Shown piece by piece: positions 26,665-36,075 of a stretch of 64,000 nt of DNA. The first letter of the stretch is position 1, and the number at the start of each line of letters is the position of its first letter. The notes under the pieces are model-generated. The model worked only from the letters and a program-made list of their open reading frames with translations. It did no database searches and was not told the DNA's origin. A program made the position numbers and the translations under genes. The stretch comes from Clostridia bacterium (GTDB taxonomy: Bacteria > Bacillota > Peptococcia > DRI-13 > SM3-B62). The stretch is from the NCBI GenBank assembly GCA_018433675.1, contig JAHDQS010000003.1, forward strand, positions 32,493-96,492, written 5' to 3'.

Positions 26665-26976
26665 AAAAAGTGATGCGGAAGAAAAGTAGGTTGGAATAGG
26701 CCTTCCAGGGAGTGAATGCCGAGACTGCAAGCGTTCACAGGTTTCTTTCGATTGAAGTTCCCTTCCAAGACTGCGCAAGTGAGGGCAAAATGTCGGTAGC
26801 CTGCGCCGGAATCTTCTACCGTTAAAAAGAAGGGGTATCGGATTAATAATCCCGTACCTTGACAAAGAGGGCAATGCCTGTTCTGCAGTCAATATTGCAG
26901 TCAGCCTTGTCAACTAGGGTGGTACCGCGGAATCCACAGTTTTCGTCCCTGTAGAGGGAGATACTGTGGTTTTTTA
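26665..26976 (+). promoter_or_regulatory. T-box leader upstream of aroF-pheA
   Basis: The conserved T-box AGGGTGGTACCGCGG lies at 26916-26930, and the terminator follows (CCACAGT 26934-26940 with ACTGTGG 26963-26969, then T6). Upstream stem I shows an AAAGTAG loop-E-like motif near 26684 and a distal AGGGAGTG ... CTGCAAGCG element. Uncharged tRNA would favour the antiterminator and switch on aromatic synthesis. The downstream genes make phenylalanine the expected signal, but I could not align the specifier codon with certainty; UUC triplets occur but not at an unambiguous position. Confidence 0.93.
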
Positions 26977-27011
26977 TTTACTTATAATACTTAAATAAAG
27001 GAGGAAGAAAA

Positions 27012-28061
27012 ATGATCGTTGTTTTACAAAAAGGCGCCAAAGAAGAAGATTTGACCAATGTCCTGAAACACTTAAAGATGCACGGATTCGCAACACACAT
27101 TGTCCGCGGTACGGAAAAAACAATAGTGGGAGCCGTTGGTGACAAGTCAAGGTTGGTCAATATCCCCTTGGAAGCAATGAGCGGCGTAGAAAGTGTTATA
27201 CCTATTCTGGCCCCCTACAAGCTAGCCAGCAGGGAATTCAAACCGGAGGATACCGTTATAAACGTGGGCGGTATAGCAATAGGTGGAAAAGATGTTGTCA
27301 TCATGGCCGGACCCTGTTCTGTCGAAAGTAAAGAGCAAATCATGGAGACGGCCATCCTGGTCAAAGAGGCCGGAGCAAATATTCTAAGAGGGGGTGCCTT
27401 CAAGCCTCGTTCCTCGCCTTACTCCTTCCAAGGCCTTAAGGAAAAGGGATTGGAATACTTAGCTTTAGCCCGGGAAAAAACAGGTCTGCCCATTATCACG
27501 GAAGTCATGGAATCTGAGAATGTTGGAATAGTAGCTGATTATGCGGATATTTTACAAATCGGCGCGCGCAATATGCAAAATTTTACGCTACTACGCAAAG
27601 CCGCCGCAACCGGAAAACCCATCCTTCTCAAGCGCGGTCCCTCTGCGACTATAGAAGAATGGATTCTGGCAGCAGAATACATCTTGGTAGAAGGCAACCA
27701 ACAAGTTATCATGTGTGAACGCGGCATCCGCACCTTTGAGACCTATACCCGAAACACCTTGGATCTATCGTCTATACCGGTCATAAAACACTTAACACAT
27801 CTTCCGATCATAGTAGACCCCAGCCACGGCACAGGAAAGTGGCGCTGCGTCACACCTATGTCCAAAGCAGCCGTTGCCTGCGGAGCCGACGGAGTAATCA
27901 TCGAAGTACATCCCCGTCCCAGCGAAGCCCTTTCTGACGGCTCGCAATCCCTTACTCCCGAAAAATTCAACAAGCTGGTCAATGAGCTGGAGGCTGTGGC
28001 TCAAGCAACAGGTAAAGCTTTATCTACCCCTGTCACAGACAATTCGAAAGTTGGCGTTTGA
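27012..28061 (+). CDS. aroF: 3-deoxy-7-phosphoheptulonate (DAHP) synthase
   Basis: A 349-residue type I-beta DAHP synthase that condenses phosphoenolpyruvate and erythrose 4-phosphate, the first step of aromatic synthesis. An N-terminal ferredoxin-like regulatory domain (residues 1-70) precedes the TIM-barrel. Catalytic-core segments are [29 protein letters not shown], and IVDPSHGTG. The stop overlaps the region just before pheA. It is under T-box control. Confidence 0.95.
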   Translation: MIVVLQKGAKEEDLTNVLKHLKMHGFATHIVRGTEKTIVGAVGDKSRLVNIPLEAMSGVESVIPILAPYKLASREFKPEDTVINVGGIAIGGKDVVIMAGPCSVESKEQIMETAILVKEAGANILRGGAFKPRSSPYSFQGLKEKGLEYLALAREKTGLPIITEVMESENVGIVADYADILQIGARNMQNFTLLRKAAATGKPILLKRGPSATIEEWILAAEYILVEGNQQVIMCERGIRTFETYTRNTLDLSSIPVIKHLTHLPIIVDPSHGTGKWRCVTPMSKAAVACGADGVIIEVHPRPSEALSDGSQSLTPEKFNKLVNELEAVAQATGKALSTPVTDNSKVGV

Positions 28062-28063
28062 CA

Positions 28064-28897
28064 ATGAAAACCACTATTGCCTACCTTGGTCCGGAAGGAA
28101 CCTTCTCTCATCAGGCAGCCCAGAAATGCCTCGAAAGCAATCCCGGCAATATCAACCTACAACCTTATCCCGGGATTGCCCAAGTATTGTACGCTGTGGA
28201 AAACGATGAAACAGCATTGGGGGTAGTCCCTGCCGAAAACTCAATCGAAGGCTCCGTCAATATCACTCTGGATTTGCTGGCCAGGGACATCCCCCTCTAC
28301 ATCAAGGCCGAAATCATTATCGATATCAAGCACCACCTGCTTTCACACAGCAAAGATTTAAATTCTGTTCACACCGTTATGTCTCATACCCAGGCAATCG
28401 CCCAATGTCGGCACTTCTTAGAGACAAGATTGAAAAACGCCGACATCTTGGAAACAACAAGTACGGCAGAAGCTGTTAGCCGTTTAAATTCACATGGGGA
28501 AGGACTTGCCGCCATCGGCTCTCCGGAAAGTCATAAAATATACCAGGTCCCTATTCTTCATCCGGATATTGGCTGTTACCCCCACAATCAAACACGGTTT
28601 CTCCTGGTAGGGCGGTCTCCCGAGACTAACTCCTTGTCGTCAAAGACCTCCCTGGTACTCTCATTAAAAAAAGACCGGCCCGGCGGTCTCTACGATATAT
28701 TAGGCGAATTCGCCAAATATGAACTCAATCTGTGTAAAATAGAATCACGCCCGGCAAAAATGGGCCTTGGGAACTACCTCTTTTTTATTGACTGCGAAGC
28801 CGGTAGCAATCACCCTGACCTGCTAAAAGTAATCGACAGTCTCCGTACAAAAACCGGTTATTTAAAGAATTTAGGTTCATACCGCTGCATTTCCTAA
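28064..28897 (+). CDS. pheA: Prephenate dehydratase
   Basis: A 277-residue enzyme converting prephenate to phenylpyruvate. The N-terminal catalytic domain begins YLGPEGTFSHQAA and contains VPAENSIEGSVN and a TSTAEAV segment. The C-terminal ACT domain carries the phenylalanine-binding ESRP motif (LCKIESRPAK), so feedback inhibition by phenylalanine is likely. I start at ATG 28064; a TTG two codons earlier overlaps the aroF stop. No fused chorismate mutase is present. Confidence 0.95.
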   Translation: MKTTIAYLGPEGTFSHQAAQKCLESNPGNINLQPYPGIAQVLYAVENDETALGVVPAENSIEGSVNITLDLLARDIPLYIKAEIIIDIKHHLLSHSKDLNSVHTVMSHTQAIAQCRHFLETRLKNADILETTSTAEAVSRLNSHGEGLAAIGSPESHKIYQVPILHPDIGCYPHNQTRFLLVGRSPETNSLSSKTSLVLSLKKDRPGGLYDILGEFAKYELNLCKIESRPAKMGLGNYLFFIDCEAGSNHPDLLKVIDSLRTKTGYLKNLGSYRCIS

Positions 28898-28987
28898 CTA
28901 TTGATTAGTACCTGCCATCTATGCTATCATTTGTTAAGCCATTCTTCGATATCGATTAAGACACAATGAAAAGGGAAGGAACATAAC

Positions 28988-29767
28988 ATGTCATACGCAG
29001 CCCTTCTATTGATTTTCACCATAGGCATTGTGGCAGGTTTTCTTAATACCGTAGGAGGCGGCGGCTCTCTCTTGACTCTGCCTATTATGATTTTTCTGGG
29101 AATGCCGTCAGCCATGGCCAACGGTACCAATAGGGTTTCCCTGATACCACAAAACATTTCAGCCGTCGTCAATTTCCGCCGCAAAGGCTATTTCGACCTA
29201 AAATTTGGCCTATTACTCGCCCTCCCGGCCATAATCGGCTCATTTGCCGGGGCAATCCTTGCCGTCAATGTCCCCGATTCTCTTTTCAACAAAATCTTGG
29301 CCTTCGTCATGTTGATCGTTCTTTTTTTAACAATAAAAAAGCCCGCTGCCTCGGTTGATAAGCCCGAAACGCCTCAAACCAAGCTGCAAACGGCCATACT
29401 GATGTTATCCTTTTTTGCTGTCGGGTTTTACGGCGGTTTTGTTCAGGCCGGAGTCGGTTTTATAATTATTGCGGTCCTTTACCGCCTGACCGGTATGAAT
29501 CTGGTTAAAATCAATAGCCTGAAGGTCTTCGTCGTGTTACTATATATTATGGCCTCCTTATTTATTTTCGTTAAGGAGGGACAAATCGACTGGGTCGTCG
29601 GAATCACCCTTGCTGCCGGAAATGCCATAGGTGCCTGGTTCGGCAGCTCCTTTGCCGTTTCCAAGGGCGATAAGTGGATTCGTATTTTCATTATTGGAGC
29701 CGTGAGCATCATGTCGCTGAAGCTTTTGGGGGTATTTAGTCTTATCCAGCAACTTTTCCTTAGATAG
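28988..29767 (+). CDS. TSUP (TauE/SafE) family permease
   Basis: A 259-residue membrane protein with about eight helices in two repeated halves. The N-terminal repeat has GFLNTVGGGGSLLTLP and the second GFYGGFVQAGVGFIII, both typical of TauE/SafE proteins, which export or import sulfite, sulfoacetate or related organosulfur and organic anions. GAAGGAAC precedes the ATG. It stands alone and its substrate cannot be inferred. Confidence 0.88.
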   Translation: MSYAALLLIFTIGIVAGFLNTVGGGGSLLTLPIMIFLGMPSAMANGTNRVSLIPQNISAVVNFRRKGYFDLKFGLLLALPAIIGSFAGAILAVNVPDSLFNKILAFVMLIVLFLTIKKPAASVDKPETPQTKLQTAILMLSFFAVGFYGGFVQAGVGFIIIAVLYRLTGMNLVKINSLKVFVVLLYIMASLFIFVKEGQIDWVVGITLAAGNAIGAWFGSSFAVSKGDKWIRIFIIGAVSIMSLKLLGVFSLIQQLFLR

Positions 29768-30067
29768 TGCCAACAGTCAAAAACAAGGCGGGCACGTAAA
29801 AATCTTAGCTCGACACCACATGACACAAACCTTCCCCATATGTGGAATCTTCCCTCAGCCTGTATACGAATTCAATAGCAAAACACTTTACAAAAACCAC
29901 CGTAAGAGTGAAGAACCGTCACAAGGACTGAACCCGCATACAACCTTAAGCCAATTTATACGTACCCGCAGTTATAATTTAACCCATTGTTTTAAGATAT
30001 ATACACACATATATGTTCTTTTCTCAATTACCGTTAGTCATAAACCGGACAGAGGGAAGGAATCTTC
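29768..30067. other. 300-base non-coding gap
   Basis: It separates the TSUP gene and the diguanylate cyclase. I see AT-rich promoter-like sequence towards its right end and GGGAAGGAATC before the next gene, but no terminator, riboswitch or credible small gene. Confidence 0.5.
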
Positions 30068-31189
30068 ATGTCTCTATTTCATTTTTTGATCATATCGGAG
30101 ATGCTTTTTATCAATATTTACGTTTCCTACATGTGTTCGAAAAAGAAAAAATCACCACTTGTCACGTGGACGATATTAATCATCTTCACGGTCATTCTTT
30201 TTGCCCTTCTGCGCCCCATAACAAACAATATACCAAATTACGGCAATGGCAACGGCCTGCTGGTGGTGATAGGTTTTTTATACATATTTCCCTTAAAATA
30301 TTTGTACGACCAACCTGTCAAGTACACGCTTACGATTATGTGTTCATCCTGGATCTATACCATGTTTGCCTTCCTACTTTCTTTAAGGGTAGGATACTTT
30401 TTACCCCCGGCTCAGTTAAACCTATCAGTTCTACTGACCCAAACCATTTTTTATGTCGTAACTCTCCCTTACTTTATGAGATTTATTAGACAAAAATTTA
30501 TATACATTCTACAAAATGTAGAAAAACAAGCGTTAAACATACTTTTGCTTTTAAGCTTTCTATGGTTTATTTTTATCGTACTGCTCAATTATGTATTTAT
30601 CGAAGACAGTACTCCTTCTTTGGAATTTATCGTTATCTCTATCCTGGCAGGAAACGCAATATTGTCCTATAAACTTTTTTTTTCGCTTGTCTCGGTTAAT
30701 AAAAAGGCAAAAAACCTAAGTGAAAAAGCAAAGCAGGACCCTCTTACCAAATTAAAAAACCGCGAAGCCTTGTATGAAGATGCTCTGCAAAGAATAAGAA
30801 AAAACAAACCCTTTAAAATCATCTTCATGGATTTAGATGAATTTAAGGACGTCAATGACCGTTTTGGTCATGCGGCGGGAGATGACTATTTAATTGAATT
30901 CTCAAGCACAGTAAAGAAAACATTAAATATTAATGATGTCCTTTATCGTATGTCGGGCGATGAATTCGTCATTATCTATGACAGCAAAAATATCGATTCT
31001 TTTTGTCGTCAGTTAGAGAGCTTGGAATTTACAAACCGAAGTTTTGACATGCCATTTCGGGGCTTAAGCCTCGGCTATGCTTCGTTTCCCTCGGATGGTG
31101 ACAATTTGAGTGATTTGCTTTATTTTGCTGATTTAAATATGTACCAAAAGAAAAAAGAAAAGCACCGCAACATTATCCCTCCGAATTAG
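30068..31189 (+). CDS. Membrane-bound GGDEF diguanylate cyclase
   Basis: A 373-residue protein. About six membrane helices occupy residues 1-215, followed by a GGDEF domain. The metal- and substrate-binding residues are present in FMDLDEFKDVNDRFGHAAGD, and the signature is SGDEF in RMSGDEFVIIYD, a variant seen in active enzymes. It would make c-di-GMP in response to a membrane-sensed signal. No RxxD inhibitory site is visible before the signature. PelD, the c-di-GMP receptor of Pel systems, was not seen in the window, so a link to the Pel-like operon is speculative. Confidence 0.88.
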   Translation: MSLFHFLIISEMLFINIYVSYMCSKKKKSPLVTWTILIIFTVILFALLRPITNNIPNYGNGNGLLVVIGFLYIFPLKYLYDQPVKYTLTIMCSSWIYTMFAFLLSLRVGYFLPPAQLNLSVLLTQTIFYVVTLPYFMRFIRQKFIYILQNVEKQALNILLLLSFLWFIFIVLLNYVFIEDSTPSLEFIVISILAGNAILSYKLFFSLVSVNKKAKNLSEKAKQDPLTKLKNREALYEDALQRIRKNKPFKIIFMDLDEFKDVNDRFGHAAGDDYLIEFSSTVKKTLNINDVLYRMSGDEFVIIYDSKNIDSFCRQLESLEFTNRSFDMPFRGLSLGYASFPSDGDNLSDLLYFADLNMYQKKKEKHRNIIPPN

Positions 31190-31204
31190 CTCTTTCACTT
31201 GCCT

Positions 31205-31528
31205 TCATCCCCACAATCTCGTCAAAATAACCAAACAGGCCATACCGGTAAAAACAGTATAGAACAGATTCTTCGTTTTATATGCCACCAAGAAGCAAGG
31301 CAATGACGCCAATAAGTAGTGATTGGAAAGGGACACATCAAAACGCTGTCCTGTTACAAGAAGCTCCGGAGCCAAAAGGGAAGAAAGCACCGCTACCGGA
31401 ACGAAACCGAGCCACCTCAAAACAATAGGTGGTATTTCCATTTTTGAAAGCACTACCAAGGGAAGCATTCTGGGGAAATAAGTAACTGCCGCCATCCCAA
31501 CTATTATCATCAGTACCTTTGCATCCAT
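31205..31528 (-). CDS. azlD: AzlD-like branched-chain amino acid exporter subunit
   Basis: A 107-residue protein with four hydrophobic helices and the family segment FPRMLPLVVLSKMEIPP. It pairs with AzlC to export branched-chain amino acids. Its ATG lies 19 bases inside the end of azlC, so the two are translationally coupled. Confidence 0.88.
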   Translation of the reverse strand: MDAKVLMIIVGMAAVTYFPRMLPLVVLSKMEIPPIVLRWLGFVPVAVLSSLLAPELLVTGQRFDVSLSNHYLLASLPCFLVAYKTKNLFYTVFTGMACLVILTRLWG

Positions 31529-32211
31529 GTTTCAATAACAACTCCTATCGTCGCCGTAATCAAAGCCGCCAAAATTATGTACCAGTTCCCGGGAATAAAT
31601 ATTTTGAACATTATCGCCAACAATGCTGCCAACCCTGCAATAATCCCGCTTAATCCATCTTTTAACTGTCCTACCAAAAGTCCGATAAACATCGCCGGCA
31701 GAGCAAAATCCAACCCCAGGACTTCAGGATTAGCAATAATACTGCCAGCCGCGCTGCCTACAGTTGTGCTGATAACCCAAGTAAAATGAGATGTTGTGTT
31801 CAAACCCCATAAGAATGACGGACTCCTCCGGTAACTTTCTGCAGCTCCTATCGCAACTCCATAAGTCTCGTCTGTAACCCCGAAACTTATTATACTGAGT
31901 GTTCCTGCCGTATTACCTTTGAGATAGGGTGCCAATGAAGCACTCATGAGAATATGCCGGGAATTCACAAGAAAAGTCGCCGCTATAATTGTCCAGGGAG
32001 AAGCTCCTGCCAGCAACAGACCAACGGCAATAAACTGTGACGACCCAGCATAAACTATCAGCGACATTAAAAAAACCTCTCCAACCGCAAGCCCGGCCTG
32101 GGCCGCTAATACGCCAAACGCCATGCCGATAGGAAGATATCCCATCACCACCGGCATGGCCGCTTTTATTCCCTGTTGAAAATCTTTCCGTTTTACTCGA
32201 AATATACCCAT
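31510..32211 (-). CDS. azlC: AzlC-like branched-chain amino acid permease
   Basis: A 233-residue permease with about eight helices. Family segments are PIGMAFGVLAAQAGL, YAGSSQFIAVGLL and NSRHILMSASLAPYL. It begins inside the last 19 bases of the peptide-binding lipoprotein gene, after GGAGTGGAAT, so the three genes form one operon. The unit could export amino acids released from imported peptides, although the transporter's permeases are not present here. Confidence 0.9.
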   Translation of the reverse strand: MGIFRVKRKDFQQGIKAAMPVVMGYLPIGMAFGVLAAQAGLAVGEVFLMSLIVYAGSSQFIAVGLLLAGASPWTIIAATFLVNSRHILMSASLAPYLKGNTAGTLSIISFGVTDETYGVAIGAAESYRRSPSFLWGLNTTSHFTWVISTTVGSAAGSIIANPEVLGLDFALPAMFIGLLVGQLKDGLSGIIAGLAALLAIMFKIFIPGNWYIILAALITATIGVVIETWMQRY

Positions 32212-33839
32212 TTAAATTCCACTCCTGCTCCCACCGGCGGCAAATACAATCCCAACACGTGGTCCTTAACTGCATACGCCCTTGTATAATCGAACAAAGG
32301 CAATACCGGCATCTCTTTCATAATAATTTCTTCTGCCTTATGAAAAGCTAACAACCGTACCTCTTCATCATTGCTGCTCTGTGCCTCCTTAAGGAGTTCA
32401 TCATATTTATGGTTTCTCCAGCCTGTACCATTCAGGGCGCTTCGCGACATGAACCTCTTTAAGAATCCCGAAGCATCGTAGCAATCAGCCGACCAGGAGG
32501 AAAGCGCAAAATCATATTCCCTTCTATCTACCTTTACAGCCCGTTTTTGCCAGGAAAGAGCCGTAATTACACTTTTTATTCCCAACTCGTTTTCCCACTG
32601 CTTCTGCAAATACTCCGCCACATATTGATGCTCAGGTTGTTCGTCTGTCAGTATTTCAATCTCGAGAAAACCCTCTCCCTGGGGATAACCCGCTTCGGCC
32701 AGCAGTGCCCGGGCCTTTTCGGCATCATAACCAAAAAGCAGATTCCCTCCTGCCAACCTGAAATCAGCTCCGGGATATTGATCAACAGTCCCTCGTGGCA
32801 CAAGACCTTGCGACGGTGATTGTCCGCCCTGCAACAACTCCTCCGTCATCTCCCGACGATCTAACGCAAGAGACAGCGCCTGACGTACCCTGATATCGTC
32901 AAAGGGTTGCTTGGTAAGATTGAACTGATAAGAATAATTCGCTAATAAAGGACTGGTCCTGACCTCTCCCGTTTCCAGCCTTTCCGACAAACCACCCTGC
33001 GGAACATCCACGCACAAATCGATCTGCCCTTTTTCAAACATTCCCCAAATATCCTGAGGATCACCTTCCGACATCTTCCAAAACATGCCTTTAAGCATCA
33101 CACTGTCATGATCCCAATACAAATCGTTTTTCTCTAGTTCGCAGCCCTTTTTATTATCAAAAGAAACGATACTAAAGGGCCCGTTTGTCACAATACCGTT
33201 CAGGTTCAAACCCTCAGTGCCTTTCTCCTGCATTAACAGGCTGGGAAGAGGAAAGAAAACCGGATGAAGCAGTTTTTTTATGAAAGCCGAATTTGCCTGT
33301 TCCAACTCAACCACAAGGGTATTATCATCTAACGCCGTAACTCCTATTTCCATGCCCTCTGATTCTGCAGCCGAGTCTTCAAAATGATGATAAGCTTTTG
33401 CATTCTTAATATCATAAAGCATATAAGCGTAAGGACTTTCAGTGTCCGGCGAAAGGGCCCTTTTCCAAGCATACACAAAGTCATAAGCCGTAACCGCGCT
33501 GCCGTCAGACCATTGCGCCTCGCGAATTATAAAGGTATAGGTTTTACCTTCTTCATCGATTGTCCAATCTTCAGCCATAGCCTTTTCCAGGGTGCCGTCC
33601 GGTTTAAGACGCACCAACCCTTCATACAAAGCATTGATAAGCTGCTTCCCTGAATCTCCTTCCTCTAAGGCAGGATCAATGTGCTCGGAAAGCCCTGTTG
33701 CATAATAGTTAAGGTATACACCCCTGTTTCCGCTGTCTTCCTCTGTGGTTGTACACCCTGAAGAAACAAATAGGAGCATTAAAACCGATATTACTGCGAT
33801 TACCTCTAAGAACCTACTATATTTATTATCAATGCTCAT
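32193..33839 (-). CDS. Oligopeptide-binding lipoprotein, OppA family
   Basis: A 548-residue solute-binding protein of the peptide/nickel family. The lipobox is VSSGC (Cys about residue 28). Mature segments typical of OppA include GKQLINALYEGLVRL, WSDGSAVTAYDFVYAWKRAL and RQALSLALDRREM. It binds peptides on the cell surface. I start at ATG 33839, with GGCAGGAAAACC directly before it; a TTG six codons earlier is the alternative. No opp permease genes are adjacent, so it must work with a transporter encoded elsewhere. Confidence 0.9.
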   Translation of the reverse strand: MSIDNKYSRFLEVIAVISVLMLLFVSSGCTTTEEDSGNRGVYLNYYATGLSEHIDPALEEGDSGKQLINALYEGLVRLKPDGTLEKAMAEDWTIDEEGKTYTFIIREAQWSDGSAVTAYDFVYAWKRALSPDTESPYAYMLYDIKNAKAYHHFEDSAAESEGMEIGVTALDDNTLVVELEQANSAFIKKLLHPVFFPLPSLLMQEKGTEGLNLNGIVTNGPFSIVSFDNKKGCELEKNDLYWDHDSVMLKGMFWKMSEGDPQDIWGMFEKGQIDLCVDVPQGGLSERLETGEVRTSPLLANYSYQFNLTKQPFDDIRVRQALSLALDRREMTEELLQGGQSPSQGLVPRGTVDQYPGADFRLAGGNLLFGYDAEKARALLAEAGYPQGEGFLEIEILTDEQPEHQYVAEYLQKQWENELGIKSVITALSWQKRAVKVDRREYDFALSSWSADCYDASGFLKRFMSRSALNGTGWRNHKYDELLKEAQSSNDEEVRLLAFHKAEEIIMKEMPVLPLFDYTRAYAVKDHVLGLYLPPVGAGVEFKWVYFE

Positions 33840-34032
33840 GGTTTTCCTGCCTTTCAATACTTTGTTCTATCTTATCATACTATTGAAAACTTGCACCGGT
33901 AAACCGCTACATTATTCCAAAGCTATGAACTTTGAACCGATACCAAATTATCATTGCATAAAAACACCATATCCTATAAAATGTACAAAAATGGACACAT
34001 CAGCTGTTATCTGGTATCGAGGAGGTAGTAAA

Positions 34033-35205
34033 ATGATACGTGCTTTACGCTTGCAGCGTCTTAAGCCCGGCATATTCTCAAAAATAAGCGAACAGAAGGA
34101 AGCGGCAATCGCAGCAGGAAAGAATGTTATTGATCTGAGCGTGGGCAGTCCCGATATGGCACCTCCACCCCACGTCAAGGAGACTTTGCTTAAGGCAGCC
34201 ACCGATGTCTCAAACTATGGCTATACCTTGACAGAAGGAATACCGGAACTAAAAGAAGCTATTAAAAACTGGTACAAAAGAAATTATAATACAACATTGC
34301 ATCCAGATAAAGAGATTCTTTCCCTCATGGGCTCTCAGGACGGTCTTGCCCATATCTACCTAGCTCTCCTCGACCCCGGGGATGTTGTTCTCGTTCCTGA
34401 CCCGGGATACCCCATATACTATGACGGTGCACTACTAGCCGGCGGTGAGCTCTACCCTATGCCGCTGAGAGAAGAAAATAGGTTCTTACCCATCTTCTCT
34501 CGAATTCCTGAGGACATATGCCAAAAAGCAAAAATCATGATCTTGAACTATCCCAGCAACCCACTGGCTGCCACAGCTACCAAAGAGTTTTTTCAAGAAG
34601 CTGTTGCCTTCGCTCGTGAGAATAATATTATCATCTGCCATGATTTCGCGTATTCGGAGCTGTCTTATGACGGATTTAAAAACACCAGTTTCCTGGAAGT
34701 AGCAGGAGCTAAAGAAGTCGGTGTGGAAATCCATTCCGTTTCTAAAACCTTTAACATGGCCGGCTGCCGTTTAGGCTTTATCGTAGGTAATGAAGAGGTC
34801 ATTTCGGCTATGAGGCTTGTTAAAAGCAATATTGATTACGGCATCTTTCTCCCTATTCAACTTGCTGGAGCTGCCGCACTGAACGGTCCCGATGACTGCA
34901 TCAAACAAAATGCCCTGGCTTATCAAAAAAGAAGAGATGCCTTAGTTAACGAACTGGCCAGGTTTGAATGGAAGGTGGATAAACCAAAAGCCTCTATGTT
35001 TGTTTGGGCCAAGCTGCCCCCTGCTTTCCCCTCCTCAGTCGAGTTTGCCTCGCAATTACTCCGGGAAACAGGTGTTGCGGTCGTACCGGGAACCGCCTTC
35101 GGGCCTTGCGGAGAAGGTTACGTCAGAATCGGTCTTGTTCAAAGTGAAGAACTTCTGACAGAGGCAGCTCAAAAAATGGGTACTTTTATCCAATCGAAAC
35201 GATAG
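34033..35205 (+). CDS. Class I/II PLP aminotransferase
   Basis: A 390-residue fold-type I aminotransferase similar to the LL-diaminopimelate/aspartate aminotransferase group. The PLP lysine is in HSVSKTFNMAGCRLGF, the cofactor Asp region is ICHDFAYSELSYDG, and YPSNPLAATAT holds the conserved Asn. Substrate specificity cannot be read from these. The ATG at 34033 follows GGAGGT; the 96 additional upstream codons lie in promoter sequence. Confidence 0.9.
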   Translation: MIRALRLQRLKPGIFSKISEQKEAAIAAGKNVIDLSVGSPDMAPPPHVKETLLKAATDVSNYGYTLTEGIPELKEAIKNWYKRNYNTTLHPDKEILSLMGSQDGLAHIYLALLDPGDVVLVPDPGYPIYYDGALLAGGELYPMPLREENRFLPIFSRIPEDICQKAKIMILNYPSNPLAATATKEFFQEAVAFARENNIIICHDFAYSELSYDGFKNTSFLEVAGAKEVGVEIHSVSKTFNMAGCRLGFIVGNEEVISAMRLVKSNIDYGIFLPIQLAGAAALNGPDDCIKQNALAYQKRRDALVNELARFEWKVDKPKASMFVWAKLPPAFPSSVEFASQLLRETGVAVVPGTAFGPCGEGYVRIGLVQSEELLTEAAQKMGTFIQSKR

Positions 35206-35238
35206 CTATAGATATTTTGCTAGTTTTAAATATTTTTA

Positions 35239-35268
35239 TTGCATGTTTAGGTTATTTTTGAGTATAAT
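35239..35268 (+). promoter_or_regulatory. Sigma-70-type promoter of the second T-box transcript
   Basis: TTGCAT (35239-35244) and a perfect TATAAT (35263-35268), spaced by 18 bases, precede the T-box leader. Confidence 0.75.
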
Positions 35269-35294
35269 GATTAAAAATCATATCGTTAACATAA

Positions 35295-35559
35295 ATGATG
35301 ATAGGGAAGAGTAAACATGTCCAGCTTAAAGCGAGTCGGTAAGCGGTGGAAGCCCGGCAGCGAACCATGTTGAAAGCAGCCCTTGAGTTTCAACCTTGAG
35401 AAATGGAGCCTTTCAGACAGCTCCACATTAGAGGGAGACGTGTCCTCACGTTACAGAGGAGCAGGATGTTTGTCCTGTTTAAGAGAGTGCCAAAAATGGC
35501 GCTAATTAGGGTGGTACCGCGGATTACTCCTTCGTCCCTTCAGGGATGGAGGAGTTTTT
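35295..35559 (+). promoter_or_regulatory. T-box leader, probable phenylalanine specifier
   Basis: The T-box AGGGTGGTACCGCGG is at 35508-35522. The terminator follows: ACTCC (35526-35530) with GGAGT (35551-35555) and T5. Stem I is well conserved: GAAGAGTAAA loop-E motif near 35306, distal AGCGAGTCGG ... GGTGGAAGCC, then GAACCATGTTGAA. At the expected place (CTTGAGTTTCAACC) the triplet UUC (35389-35391), followed by A, would pair with tRNA-Phe. It would turn on the regulator and aminotransferase downstream when phenylalanine is short. Confidence 0.92.
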
Positions 35560-35595
35560 GTTTGCAAAATTTATTCAGAAAAGGAGTTATGTCTT

Positions 35596-36075
35596 ATGGA
35601 AGAAATTTTGGAAATCCTCGAAAAAAACAGCAGGTATACGATGGAACAAATTGCAGTCATGACAGGCAAAAGTGAGGAAGATGTACAAAAGGCAATCGAA
35701 AAGTATGAAAAGGACGAAGTGATCGTCGGATACACGACACTGGTGAATTGGGATAAGACCGGCAAGGAAAGCGTTGTCGCTATGATTGAGGTTAAATTAA
35801 CGCCGCAAAGGGGTGAAGGCTTCGACAAAGTCGCTGAGCGTATTTATAAGTTCCCGGAAGTAAAATCATGTTACCTAATGTCCGGAAGCTACGACCTGAC
35901 GGTCATAATTGAAGGTAAAACCATTAAAGAGGTTGCCCTGTTTGTCGCTGAAAAACTGGCCCCATTAGAATCGGTGCTCAGTACGGCAACACACTTTGTT
36001 CTAAAAAAATATAAGGATAAAGGCACTATCTTTGAAGACAAGTCTCAAGACAAGAGGGAGGCTATATTCATATGA
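35596..36075 (+). CDS. Lrp/AsnC family regulator
   Basis: A 159-residue feast/famine regulator. The N-terminal helix-turn-helix (residues 1-50) runs through YTMEQIAVMTGKSEEDVQKAI, and the C-terminal RAM ligand-binding domain contains KSCYLMSGSYDLTVIIEG. It overlaps the next aminotransferase gene by four bases. It would sense an amino acid and adjust expression of that enzyme or of itself. AAAGGAG precedes the ATG. Confidence 0.9.
   Translation: MEEILEILEKNSRYTMEQIAVMTGKSEEDVQKAIEKYEKDEVIVGYTTLVNWDKTGKESVVAMIEVKLTPQRGEGFDKVAERIYKFPEVKSCYLMSGSYDLTVIIEGKTIKEVALFVAEKLAPLESVLSTATHFVLKKYKDKGTIFEDKSQDKREAIFI

Noticed and set aside
26665..26976. Assigning a specifier codon to the aroF T-box
   Set aside because: Manual alignment with the second T-box does not place UUC at the equivalent position; several triplets fit, so no codon is claimed.
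30068..31189. Link between the diguanylate cyclase and Pel polymer control
   Set aside because: The genes are over 20 kb apart and no c-di-GMP receptor (PelD) is visible, so no functional link is claimed.
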